Assembly (NCBI GenBank): GCA_041918615.1
Contig: JAYRVH010000077.1
Coordinates: 186,001 to 250,000 of the forward strand
Direction of reading: 5' to 3'
Source of the DNA: JAEUJM01 sp041918615
GTDB taxonomy: Bacteria > Actinomycetota > Acidimicrobiia > Acidimicrobiales > DATDAH01
DNA length: 64,000 bases
Positions 26,103-34,000 of the stretch are shown here, in pieces; the first letter of the stretch is position 1, and each line of letters begins with the position of its first letter. Below the pieces are notes generated by a model, which ran no database searches, was not told the origin of the DNA, and saw only the letters and a list, made by a program, of their open reading frames with translations. Position numbers and translations under genes: made by a program.

Positions 26103-27596
26103 ATGGCGATCGTGGTGGAATCGACGACCGACAAAGCAACAGAGACACCCCACCGTGGCGAGCCGGGCACGGGCGAGGGGGCGCAGCGTCGCTGGCCGCC
26201 CTCGATTGCCGGCGTGGTCGGCCTGGCCGTCGGCGCCTGGGGGCTCATGGTCGGCCTCTCGCCGCTCAACGACAACAGCTTCTTCACGCACCTGGCCACG
26301 GGTCGCCTGATCCTCGATCACGGCATCCCCCGCACGGATCCCTACTCGTTCACCGCCTTCGGTACGCCCTGGGTGGTGCAGAGTTGGCTCGCTTCGCTGT
26401 TGTACGCCCTCGCCGACGACCTGGCGGGCGGTACCGCCCTGCGCCTGCTCATGGGAGCCCTCACGGCAGGGATCGCGTTGCTGCTGTGGCGGCTCACGCA
26501 ACCGGCGGTGTCGATGCTCGCCCGTGTGGCGCTCGTGGCCGTGGCCATCGGGGTCGGCACCGAGGCGTGGTCCGAGCGGCCGCTGCTCTTCGGCCTTTTG
26601 TTCCTGTGCATCTTGTTGGTCCAGGCCGACGACGGCCTCGACCCCCGATGGGCGCTTCCGATGATGTGGTGCTGGGTGAACCTGCACGGCTCGTTCCCGC
26701 TCGGCCTCGTGGCCATCGGGCTCCTCGGCCTCGGGCAGTGGATGGACGGCCGATCACCGGCCACCGAGCTGCGCCTGCTCCGCTGGGCGCTGGCGGGAAC
26801 CCTCCTGGGGGCGATCAATCCGTTGGGCCCGAGCCTCCTGGTCTTCCCCGGCCAGTTGCTCAGCCGTTCCGAGACCCTGCACTACATCACCGAGTGGAAG
26901 TCGCCGACGTTCGACACGATCGGGCAGCGCCTCTTCCTGCTCCAGGTCGTGGCGGCCGTCGTCCTGCTCGTGCGGCGTCCGAGCTACCGCGTGGCCCTGC
27001 CGCTCGTCGTGTTCGTGGCGGCCGCCCTGCTCGGCCTGCGGAACATCCCGGTGGCGAGCATCGTCATGGTTCCCGGAATGGCCCTCGGGGCGGCGGGCCT
27101 CGGGTCGATCGTCGGCGCGCGCCGTTCCGTCGGCACCGCCGGCGCCGCGATCGCCGTCGTGGCGCTCACCGTCACGCTGGCGATCGCCCAACTCGGCCAG
27201 GAGAACTTCGACCTCGAGTCCTATCCGGTCCCTGCCGTCGAGTGGCTCCAGCGCCACGACATGACGGGCCCGGGCACTCGCCTCGTCAGCCGCGACTACG
27301 TCGGGAACTACCTCGAGGTGCTGACGGGCGAGGATGCGCAGGTCTTCATGGACGACCGCTACGACATGTACCCGACCGCGGTGTCACGGGACTACATCGA
27401 TCTGGTGCGAGGCCTGAGCGGGACCGAGGTCCTCGACCGCTACAACGCCGACGTCGTGCTCTGGGACCGGGACACCGCGTTCGCAACCATCCTCCAGGAG
27501 GCGGACGGCTGGGGGATCGTGTACCACGACGACGACTGGCTGATCGCCTGCCGGCGGCCGTCGCCCGGCGCCTCACCGGTCTGTCCCTCCCCCTGA
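26103..27596 (+). CDS. polytopic membrane protein, GT-C glycosyltransferase-like
   Basis: 497 aa with about ten hydrophobic helices between residues 40 and 375 and a soluble C-terminus (about 380-497). The first loop reads LNDNSFFTHLATGRLILDHG and IPRTDPYSFTAFGTPWVVQS, resembling the first outside loop with acidic residues in GT-C enzymes that use polyprenyl-phosphate sugars. The C-terminal part holds VFMDDRYDMYPTAVSRDYI. ATG 26103 follows GGGAG; GTG 26070 is an alternative. It lies between the Tad operon and the pilin genes, so a part in pilus or envelope glycosylation is possible (inference). Confidence 0.55.
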   Translation: MAIVVESTTDKATETPHRGEPGTGEGAQRRWPPSIAGVVGLAVGAWGLMVGLSPLNDNSFFTHLATGRLILDHGIPRTDPYSFTAFGTPWVVQSWLASLLYALADDLAGGTALRLLMGALTAGIALLLWRLTQPAVSMLARVALVAVAIGVGTEAWSERPLLFGLLFLCILLVQADDGLDPRWALPMMWCWVNLHGSFPLGLVAIGLLGLGQWMDGRSPATELRLLRWALAGTLLGAINPLGPSLLVFPGQLLSRSETLHYITEWKSPTFDTIGQRLFLLQVVAAVVLLVRRPSYRVALPLVVFVAAALLGLRNIPVASIVMVPGMALGAAGLGSIVGARRSVGTAGAAIAVVALTVTLAIAQLGQENFDLESYPVPAVEWLQRHDMTGPGTRLVSRDYVGNYLEVLTGEDAQVFMDDRYDMYPTAVSRDYIDLVRGLSGTEVLDRYNADVVLWDRDTAFATILQEADGWGIVYHDDDWLIACRRPSPGASPVCPSP

Positions 27597-27723
27597 GGAC
27601 CACCGGCCGTCGGTCGGGCCGATCGCCCGTCAGGAGCAGTGAGCCGTCGGCATGTAGGGGGTATGGGGGTACGACGCATCGCCCCGCCACGCCAGGCCGA
27701 CACAGCTGCTCGGTGGACGCGCA

Positions 27724-27755
27724 AGGGGAGGCGACGCCCGCGCGCCGCCTCCCCT
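27724..27755 (-). terminator. terminator hairpin after the Flp pilin genes
   Basis: AGGGGAGGCG/CGCCTCCCCT-type stem of about 10 bp, 22 nt past the stop of the second pilin on the reverse strand. Confidence 0.6.
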
Positions 27756-27776
27756 GGAAAGCCGATGCCCGCCTCG

Positions 27777-27974
27777 CTAGCCGGCGGTCACGATCGAGTT
27801 GCCCGAACGATTGAGGCTGTTGCCGTTGTTGCCCCCGAAGTAGGTCAAGGCGCCCAGGCACGCGAGCGCGATGAGTGAGAGCAGCAGCACGTACTCAACC
27901 AACGATGCCCCCCGGTCGGACATGCCGTAGCGAGCCGGGAACCAGGTGCGCAGATACTCCCAAGAGAGCATCAT
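27777..27974 (-). CDS. Flp-type pilin (second copy)
   Basis: 65 aa. A short leader ending MSDRG is followed by ASLVEYVLLLSLIALACLGA: the Flp prepilin motif, with cleavage after Gly and Glu/Tyr at +5/+6. The mature part is about 44 aa and ends in an Asn/Ser/Gly-rich tail. AAGGAGG precedes the double ATG (27974 or 27971). It lies behind a strong hairpin that separates it from the first pilin gene. It is the structural subunit for the Tad machine encoded on the other strand. Confidence 0.88.
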   Translation of the reverse strand: MMLSWEYLRTWFPARYGMSDRGASLVEYVLLLSLIALACLGALTYFGGNNGNSLNRSGNSIVTAG

Positions 27975-27999
27975 GGTCGCCTCCTTCTCCCGGACAGTG

Positions 28000-28038
28000 A
28001 CACGCTGGGGAGCGGGCCGGGCCCGCTCCCCAGCGTGT
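28000..28038 (-). terminator. 18-bp hairpin between the two pilin genes
   Basis: A perfect 18-bp stem with a 3-nt loop (CGG on the plus strand), without a T run, placed between the first pilin stop (28058) and the ribosome binding site of the second. It could be a partial terminator or an mRNA-stabilising 3' end that sets the ratio of the two pilins. Confidence 0.65.
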
Positions 28039-28057
28039 CGAGCACGTCCGTGGGTCG

Positions 28058-28249
28058 TTAGCTGCCGATCGAGCCGCCGACGCTGCTGAACTTGCTCGAC
28101 GCGTTCTTGCCGAGAATGGTGACGGCCGCGATGCACACGACCGCGATCAGCGCGACGAGCAGCGCGTACTCCACGAGGGAGGCACCACGATCGGTGTCAC
28201 TGAACCTGGCCCGCAGCCAGTTGGCGAGGAACTCATAGGAAAGGGTCAT
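28058..28249 (-). CDS. Flp-type pilin (first copy)
   Basis: 63 aa. MTLSYEFLANWLRARFSDTD, then RGASLVEYALLVALIAVVCI: Flp cleavage after Gly, with Glu/Tyr at +5/+6. The tail is LGKNASSKFSSVGGSIGS. About half identical to the neighbouring pilin by eye, so the pair arose by duplication. No prepilin peptidase (TadV/CpaA) or minor pilin gene (TadE/TadG) is in the window. Confidence 0.88.
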   Translation of the reverse strand: MTLSYEFLANWLRARFSDTDRGASLVEYALLVALIAVVCIAAVTILGKNASSKFSSVGGSIGS

Positions 28250-28376
28250 CCGTTTTCATCCTGTCTTTCGGTGTCCCGCCGGGCTGGCGGAATCGTTGTC
28301 ACAGGAGAGGTATCGACCCTTCGGAGGCCCACCTGAACAGATATGGCGGCCCGTTCGTCGGTCGAGCCGATCGACG

Positions 28377-29030
28377 TCAGTCGAGGTGGACGATCCCCAT
28401 CCGCACGGCCTGGAGCACCGCCTGGGTGCGGTCACGGGCGTCGAGCTTCTGGTAGATCGACGCCAGGTGGTTCTTCACGGTCTTCTGGCTGATGAACAGC
28501 TGTTGTGCCACCTCGGGCGTGGAGCAGCCGTCAGCGATGTGCTGGAGGATCTCCTCCTCACGAGGGGTGACCACCCGTTCGCCGGCCGTGACCCCCGGCT
28601 GCTCGAGTCGGCGCACCTCGTCCAGCATGGAGGCCGCGAGACGGGGAGAGACGACGGTGTCGCCACGAGCGGTCATGCGAACGGCATCGGCGATCTCGTC
28701 GGTCGAACAGTCCTTGACCAGGTAGCCACTCGCGCCGGCACGGATCGCGGAGGCGAGCACGTCCTGGTCGGCGTGCATCGTGAGCATCAGGACCCGGACG
28801 TCGGGCAACGAGCGGCGAATCCGCCGCGTGGCCTCGACGCCGTCGAGCTCGGGCATCGTGACGTCCATCAAGATGACGTCGGGACGCAGCAGCCCTGCGA
28901 GCTCCACCGCCTCGACGCCGTCGCGGGCCTCGCCCACCATGTCGAACCCCTGTTCGGCCATCGAACGGCGGAGCCCCTCGCGGAGCATGCGGTGGTCATC
29001 GGCGAGCATCAGGCGGATGTGGGCGTTCAC
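28377..29030 (-). CDS. NarL/LuxR-family response regulator
   Basis: 217 aa. The receiver has LMLADDHRMLREGL, phospho-acceptor Asp56 in DVILMDVTMPELDG and Lys106 in GYLVKD. The C-terminal LuxR-type HTH (about 150-215) has TPREEEILQHIADG and ISQKTVKNHLASIYQKL. It is the partner of the kinase encoded directly upstream. GTG 29030 gives a normal length; TTG 29084, one nt after the kinase stop, adds 18 Ala-rich residues and is the alternative. Its position next to the pilin genes suggests control of the Flp pilus (inference). Confidence 0.88.
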   Translation of the reverse strand: MNAHIRLMLADDHRMLREGLRRSMAEQGFDMVGEARDGVEAVELAGLLRPDVILMDVTMPELDGVEATRRIRRSLPDVRVLMLTMHADQDVLASAIRAGASGYLVKDCSTDEIADAVRMTARGDTVVSPRLAASMLDEVRRLEQPGVTAGERVVTPREEEILQHIADGCSTPEVAQQLFISQKTVKNHLASIYQKLDARDRTQAVLQAVRMGIVHLD

Positions 29031-29085
29031 AGCCGCGACAGCAGCCCGGGCCTCCGTTCGGTCCGCCGTCTCGTACGCGGTCAAC

Positions 29086-30870
29086 TCATGCTCCCTGGAG
29101 GAGACACCGGACGCGGGTCCCACGATCCTGCTCGGAGACGAAGTCGAGGGTGGCGCCGATGCTCGAGGCCCGTTCGCGCATACCCATGATCCCGTAGGAG
29201 TCCAGCCGCCCGCTCGTCCCCTCGGGGAAGCCGACACCGTCGTCCAGCACCTCGAGCGCGGCGGCGGTGCCGTTGCATCGCCAGACGATGCGCACCTTGG
29301 TGGCACGGGCATGGCGCTCGACGTTGGTCAGGGCCTCCTGGGCGACGCGCCACATCTCGCGTTCCTGCAGGATGGGGAGGCGATGGCCACGGTCGGCGAA
29401 GAGCCGCACGTCGAGCTCGCTGCGCTCTGCGACCCGCTTCGCGTAGGCCTCGATCGTGTCGGCCATGTCCTGGCTCTCGGACACATCGGTACGCAGGTCG
29501 TAGAGGGTGTCGCGGACTTCGCCGATCACGCCGCGCACGTCGCCACGCAGCTGTTCCAACGCCGGGCCCACCTCCTCCCCTCTGTTCTCCACGGTGACGA
29601 TCCGGTCGAGCTCGAAGGCGAGGTAGGCCAGGGACTGCCCGATCCGGTCGTGCAGGTCCCGCGCGATCCGGGTGCGCTCCTCGTCGGCCCCCACCGTCCG
29701 CAGGCGCGAGAACCAGCGTGCGTTGTCGATCGCGAGGGCCGCCGGCTCGACGAAGCCGTTGAGCAGTTCGACGTCACGGGCGTGGAAGTGGTGGGGCTCC
29801 CCGTGCTCGATGGAGATCAGACCGATCATCGAGCCCCGCGCCCGCAGCGGCGTGTAGAGGCCGGAGCCGGTCGACGGTGCGAGCCCCGGGCCGCTCGCCT
29901 TCAGCAGGTTGCTCTCGGCCACGAGCACCTGGGTGGTGACGGCCTCGAGCAGAGGGGGCGGGAGCCGGTCGGCGGCGATGCGGTCGGGGAGACGGGTGCC
30001 GTCGCGGCGGGCGACCACCCACATCGAGCTGTCGGTGTCGTCGAGGAGCAGGACGACGGCCGCGTCGTAGTCGAACAGGCCCCGGAGCCTGGTCACGGTC
30101 GTGTCGAGCACCTCGTCGAGGTCGAACGAGGCCGGGAGGGTCTGGGTCACCCGGTGGAGCGAGAAGAGGAGCGCGTTCGCGTCCGCCAGGCGGCCGAGGC
30201 GATCGAGGGCGACCGAGTGCTGTCGATCGGCCTCACCCGAGATGCGGCGCGCGTAGCCCGCCACGAGGGCGACCATCAACATCACGACCACCCACTGGGC
30301 CGAGGTGCGGACGTCTTCGACGTGGAAGTCCGACCGGGCGAGGTCGGGGAGCGCGACCGCAATGGCCGATGCCGCAGCGACGCGGAGCGCGAAGGCGAAC
30401 CCGCGCGAGAACCCGGCCACGATGATCGCCGTGATGAGCAGGAACACGAACGGAGAGGTCCAGTAGCCGGTGGAGATGACGGCCAGCACCGGGATGGCGA
30501 CCTCGACCAGCACGCGGATCAGGCTGCGGGTGCTCCCGTTGTACTCGAGCGGGCGCACCGTGCGGATCAACGTCATCAGGACGATCACCCCGCACCAGAA
30601 CACCACGACCCAGTCGCCCTCGGCGAAGAAGGGGATCGACAGCGCCACCGAGACCGCCGTGGTGCCCCAGCGGATGGCGAGGATGGCCGGGCTGAAGGGG
30701 GCGAGCAGATCGACGTCGTCGACGAAGCCGGCCGCTACCAGATCGTCCGTGTCCTTCAGGCCCCCGGCCCGGGTGAGGCGAGCGATCTGATGGTGCCAGG
30801 AGGCCCGACGGGTCGGCGCGGGAGGGGGCGTGCCTCGATCGCTCTCGACGTCATTGATGATCGTGCTCAT
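29086..30870 (-). CDS. membrane sensor histidine kinase (HisKA_3, with GAF domain)
   Basis: 594 aa. About five to six hydrophobic helices (65-210), a GAF domain (about 230-375), then the HisKA_3 dimerisation helix with phospho-His in IARDLHDRIGQSLAYLAFEL, and an HATPase domain (AQEALTNVERHARATK, LDDGVGFPEG, GIMGMRERASSIGA). It would phosphorylate the LuxR-type regulator that follows. ATG 30870 lies after AGAGG; GTG 30876 overlaps that site. It is divergent from coaE. Confidence 0.9.
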   Translation of the reverse strand: MSTIINDVESDRGTPPPAPTRRASWHHQIARLTRAGGLKDTDDLVAAGFVDDVDLLAPFSPAILAIRWGTTAVSVALSIPFFAEGDWVVVFWCGVIVLMTLIRTVRPLEYNGSTRSLIRVLVEVAIPVLAVISTGYWTSPFVFLLITAIIVAGFSRGFAFALRVAAASAIAVALPDLARSDFHVEDVRTSAQWVVVMLMVALVAGYARRISGEADRQHSVALDRLGRLADANALLFSLHRVTQTLPASFDLDEVLDTTVTRLRGLFDYDAAVVLLLDDTDSSMWVVARRDGTRLPDRIAADRLPPPLLEAVTTQVLVAESNLLKASGPGLAPSTGSGLYTPLRARGSMIGLISIEHGEPHHFHARDVELLNGFVEPAALAIDNARWFSRLRTVGADEERTRIARDLHDRIGQSLAYLAFELDRIVTVENRGEEVGPALEQLRGDVRGVIGEVRDTLYDLRTDVSESQDMADTIEAYAKRVAERSELDVRLFADRGHRLPILQEREMWRVAQEALTNVERHARATKVRIVWRCNGTAAALEVLDDGVGFPEGTSGRLDSYGIMGMRERASSIGATLDFVSEQDRGTRVRCLLQGA

Positions 30871-30940
30871 CCCCACCTCTGCTCTCGGACGGCAGCAGGC
30901 GCCTCCGACACCCCTTCAATCGGCAGCGCCACCGGCGCGG

Positions 30941-30946
30941 TAAAGT
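30941..30946 (+). promoter_or_regulatory. -10 box for coaE
   Basis: TAAAGT, 9 nt, then GTG 30956; a leaderless or nearly leaderless transcript. Confidence 0.45.
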
Positions 30947-30955
30947 GCCCGCCTC

Positions 30956-31561
30956 GTGATCCTGGTGGGGCTGACCGGCGGCATCGGTTCGGGGAAGTCG
31001 ACCGTCTCGGCGATGCTGGCCCGCCGCGGGGCGGTCATCATCGATGCCGATGCACTGACCCATGAGCTCCAGCGCAGTGGGACCCCCGTCTTCGAGGCGA
31101 TCGTGGACCGGTTCGGCACCGGCATCGTGACGCCGGAGGGCGAGCTCGACCGCCCGGCGTTGGCTGCGCTGGTGTTCGGCGACCCGGACGAACTGGCCGA
31201 CCTGAACGCGATCGTCCATCCGGCGGTCGGCGCCGAGATCATGACCCGGATGGCGGCCGAGGCCGACACCGACCACGTCGTGGTCCTCGATGTGCCCCTG
31301 CTGGTTGAGTCGGGCCGCTCCGACATGGCCGGCCTCGTCGTGGTCGATGTGGTGACCGACCTGGCCATCGAACGACTGGCCGGGCAGCGGGGGGTGAGCG
31401 AGGCGGACGCCAGGGCGCGAATGTCCCGGCAGGCCTCCCGCGAGGCTCGCCTGGCGGTCGCCGACAGGGTCGTCGACAACAACGGGACGCGAGAAGACCT
31501 CGAGCGTCAGGTCGAGGCGCTCTGGGGCTGGATCACCGGCCTCACGCCCACCGACGGGTAG
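30956..31561 (+). CDS. coaE: dephospho-CoA kinase CoaE
   Basis: 201 aa. Last step of coenzyme A synthesis. Walker A is GLTGGIGSGKST (about residues 5-16), and the acidic segment IIDADALTHELQ and lid DARARMSRQ are present. It lacks the C-terminal UPF0157/GrpB extension of mycobacterial CoaE. It lies immediately upstream of, and convergent with, a reverse-strand membrane protein gene. Confidence 0.93.
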   Translation: MILVGLTGGIGSGKSTVSAMLARRGAVIIDADALTHELQRSGTPVFEAIVDRFGTGIVTPEGELDRPALAALVFGDPDELADLNAIVHPAVGAEIMTRMAAEADTDHVVVLDVPLLVESGRSDMAGLVVVDVVTDLAIERLAGQRGVSEADARARMSRQASREARLAVADRVVDNNGTREDLERQVEALWGWITGLTPTDG

Positions 31562-31579
31562 TCGCCACCTGCGATCGGC

Positions 31580-33886
31580 CTATCCGAGGGTCGGCCACCG
31601 GAAGACCCCGAGGAGATCGCTGAACGAGTCCGTCCAAAGTGGGGCCGGACCGGTCAGGCCGAGGGGGTACCACCCTTCGATGTCCTCGAACGCCCCGAAC
31701 GCCGTGGGCGAGCGGCTGAGGAGGACCCACTCCGAGGAGATGTGGCCGGTGGCGGCCTCGGCCGGGCCCGGGTCGTCCTCGCCGATGACGCCGGACATGG
31801 CGATCTCCTCGGCGACCCGGTTCAGCACCGGCGCCAGGTCGAAGTAGCGGTTCGAGACGTGGAACGCCAGCACGCCGCCCGGAGCCAGTCGTGACCGGTA
31901 GAGCTCGACCGCCTGTTGCGTCAGGAGGTGCACCGGTACCGCGTCGGAGCTGAACGCATCGAGCACCACCAGGTCGTATCGGGCGTCGGCGTCGTGGCCG
32001 ATGGAGAGTCGACCGTCTCCGAGGACGATGCGCGTGTCGGCCGGTGTTTCGGCGAGGTAGCTGAAGTAGGCCGGGTCGGAGGCGATCCTCGCCACGGCGG
32101 GGTCGATCTCGTAGAAGGTGAACGAGTCGCGCGCCCGGCCGTAGGCCGCAAGGGCCCCCGAGCCCAGCCCGATCACGGCGACCCGGCGGGGACCGCCGGT
32201 GGGCTCGAGGCTGGCGAAGTACTCGCCGATCGGCCCGTCCCGGTGGTAGTACCCGAGCGGCTCGCCCCGATGCCGGGGGTCCTGCATCCCGTGGGTCGTG
32301 GTCCCGTTGGCCAGGAGGTGGCGGCCCTGGTCGTCCAGGAGGACGCGGTGCACGCCGAAGAAGGTGCGCTCCGCGTGCAGGACCGCGAGCGGCGAGATGA
32401 AGATCGTGGTGGCCAGCACCAGGGTCAGCCCGGCGGCGAACGAACGCGTGGACCGCGCCCCGAGGTAGACGACCGCGGCCGCGACGCCGAGCAACAACAT
32501 GGAGGGACCGACCCGGGCGTCGTCCGTGCGCGCGTGCTGGAGCAGCAGCGCCGCCGCGACGAGGCCGGTGATGGCCAGTGCGTAGCCGGCGGTGAGCCAG
32601 GCGGTCCGACCCTTCGAGCGGTGCTCGTCCGCGGTCGGCGTGCGGAGGGCAAGGGCGACGCCCAGGATCAGGGGGTACTCGACGACCGAGTCGAAGAGGA
32701 CCGGGGCCAGGAGTGCGCACGCGATGCCGCCGAGGACTCCTCCCACCGAGATCCAGAGGTAGAACTCGGTGAGCCGGCCTGGGTGGGGGCGGTCCAGGGC
32801 GAGTCGCCCATGGGCGAGCAGGGCGACGAGGAAGAAGACGGCCAGATGGGGGACCAGGACCAGCCACACCGATCCGAACGTGGCGACGAACGTGAGCGCG
32901 ACGGGCACGACGAGGAGACGGACGAGGCGGCTGCTCGCGCTGACGAGTCTCGTGGGGTCGCGCCCGAAGGCCGCGATGAAGCTCACGAGGTAGAGCGCCA
33001 GCGGAATCACCCAGAGCAACGGCACCGATGCGATGTCCGTGGAGATGTGACGGGTGACGGCGATCATGAGCGCCGACGGCACGAAGGCGAGGAGCACCCA
33101 CCAGCCCCGCCTGCGCCAGGGGATCGGCGCCGCGGCCGTGACGGGTTCGACCGCAGTGTCGGTGCGCGCCGCAGGGTCGTCGGACCGGGTCGTCAGGGGG
33201 GCCGCACGCCTGCGGCGCAGCATCACCACGCAGCCCCCGCAGGCCACCACGAACACCACGTAGCCGATCGACCACACCCGGGCCTGGTCCTGGAGGGAGA
33301 ACCTGGGCTCGAAGACGAGCGGGTACCCGACCAGGGCCAGCAGGCTGCCGACGTTCCCTGCGGCATAGAGGAAGTAGGGATCGCCGGCGGCGGGATGGTC
33401 GGTGACCGAGAACCACCGCTGGAGGGTGGGGCTCGACGTGGCGAGGACGAAGAACGGTGCCCCGACCGCGACGGTCAGGGCGAAGAGCGTCCACAGCGCC
33501 GGCGCCGTCCCGGCGGGAGGCTCCCAGCCGGCCGGAACCGCCACCGGCAGGAACGCCAACGGCAACAGCAACACGACCAGCTGCACCACGGGCTGGCGGC
33601 GCATCCCGAGCCGGGAGGTCGAGGCGTGGGCGAACGCGTAGCCCGCCAGCAGCACGGCCTGGAAGAACACCATCGCCGTGTTCCACACGTCGGGTGTGCC
33701 ACCGAGCCGGGGCAGCAGCATCTTGGCCACCATCGGCTGCACGAGGAACAGCAGGCCGGCACCGAGGAAGGTCGCGAAGACGAACAGCCCCACCAACAGA
33801 CGGTCTGCCGCAGTTCCGGGGACGGTGGATCCGGGGGCGGTGGTTCCGCGGGCGGCAGTCGGAGTGTCGACGAGTGTCGAGGCCAT
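31580..33886 (-). CDS. membrane-bound spermidine-synthase-like protein
   Basis: 768 aa. The N-terminal part (about 30-500) has some twelve to fourteen hydrophobic helices, starting FVFATFLGAGLLFLVQPMVA. The C-terminal domain (about 530-720) is a spermidine-synthase-type Rossmann fold with VAVIGLGSGALAAYGR, acidic TFYEIDPAVARIA, and YDLVVLDAFSSDAVPVHLLT. Proteins of this design are annotated as fused polyamine aminopropyltransferases, but the true substrate is mostly untested. The region LFLVQPMVAKMLLP is typical of the family. Convergent with coaE. Confidence 0.75.
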   Translation of the reverse strand: MASTLVDTPTAARGTTAPGSTVPGTAADRLLVGLFVFATFLGAGLLFLVQPMVAKMLLPRLGGTPDVWNTAMVFFQAVLLAGYAFAHASTSRLGMRRQPVVQLVVLLLPLAFLPVAVPAGWEPPAGTAPALWTLFALTVAVGAPFFVLATSSPTLQRWFSVTDHPAAGDPYFLYAAGNVGSLLALVGYPLVFEPRFSLQDQARVWSIGYVVFVVACGGCVVMLRRRRAAPLTTRSDDPAARTDTAVEPVTAAAPIPWRRRGWWVLLAFVPSALMIAVTRHISTDIASVPLLWVIPLALYLVSFIAAFGRDPTRLVSASSRLVRLLVVPVALTFVATFGSVWLVLVPHLAVFFLVALLAHGRLALDRPHPGRLTEFYLWISVGGVLGGIACALLAPVLFDSVVEYPLILGVALALRTPTADEHRSKGRTAWLTAGYALAITGLVAAALLLQHARTDDARVGPSMLLLGVAAAVVYLGARSTRSFAAGLTLVLATTIFISPLAVLHAERTFFGVHRVLLDDQGRHLLANGTTTHGMQDPRHRGEPLGYYHRDGPIGEYFASLEPTGGPRRVAVIGLGSGALAAYGRARDSFTFYEIDPAVARIASDPAYFSYLAETPADTRIVLGDGRLSIGHDADARYDLVVLDAFSSDAVPVHLLTQQAVELYRSRLAPGGVLAFHVSNRYFDLAPVLNRVAEEIAMSGVIGEDDPGPAEAATGHISSEWVLLSRSPTAFGAFEDIEGWYPLGLTGPAPLWTDSFSDLLGVFRWPTLG

Positions 33887-33988
33887 CCCCTCACATCGGC
33901 AGGGCCATCACGCCGTGAAGCGGGACGTCCCACACCGAGGGCGGCCGGACGACGCGACCCGGCCATCATGAGTGTCGTACCCCCTGGG

Positions 33989-33994
33989 TACAGT
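33989..33994 (+). promoter_or_regulatory. -10 box for uvrB, leaderless
   Basis: TACAGT, 6 nt, then GTG 34001. No LexA-type GAAC-N4-GTTC box was seen upstream. Confidence 0.55.
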
Positions 33995-34000
33995 GCCGCT

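Noticed and set aside
31916..34000. The 695-codon in-frame extension upstream of uvrB
   Set aside because: It runs antisense through the spermidine-synthase-like gene; the UvrB N-terminus begins normally at GTG 34001 behind a -10 box.
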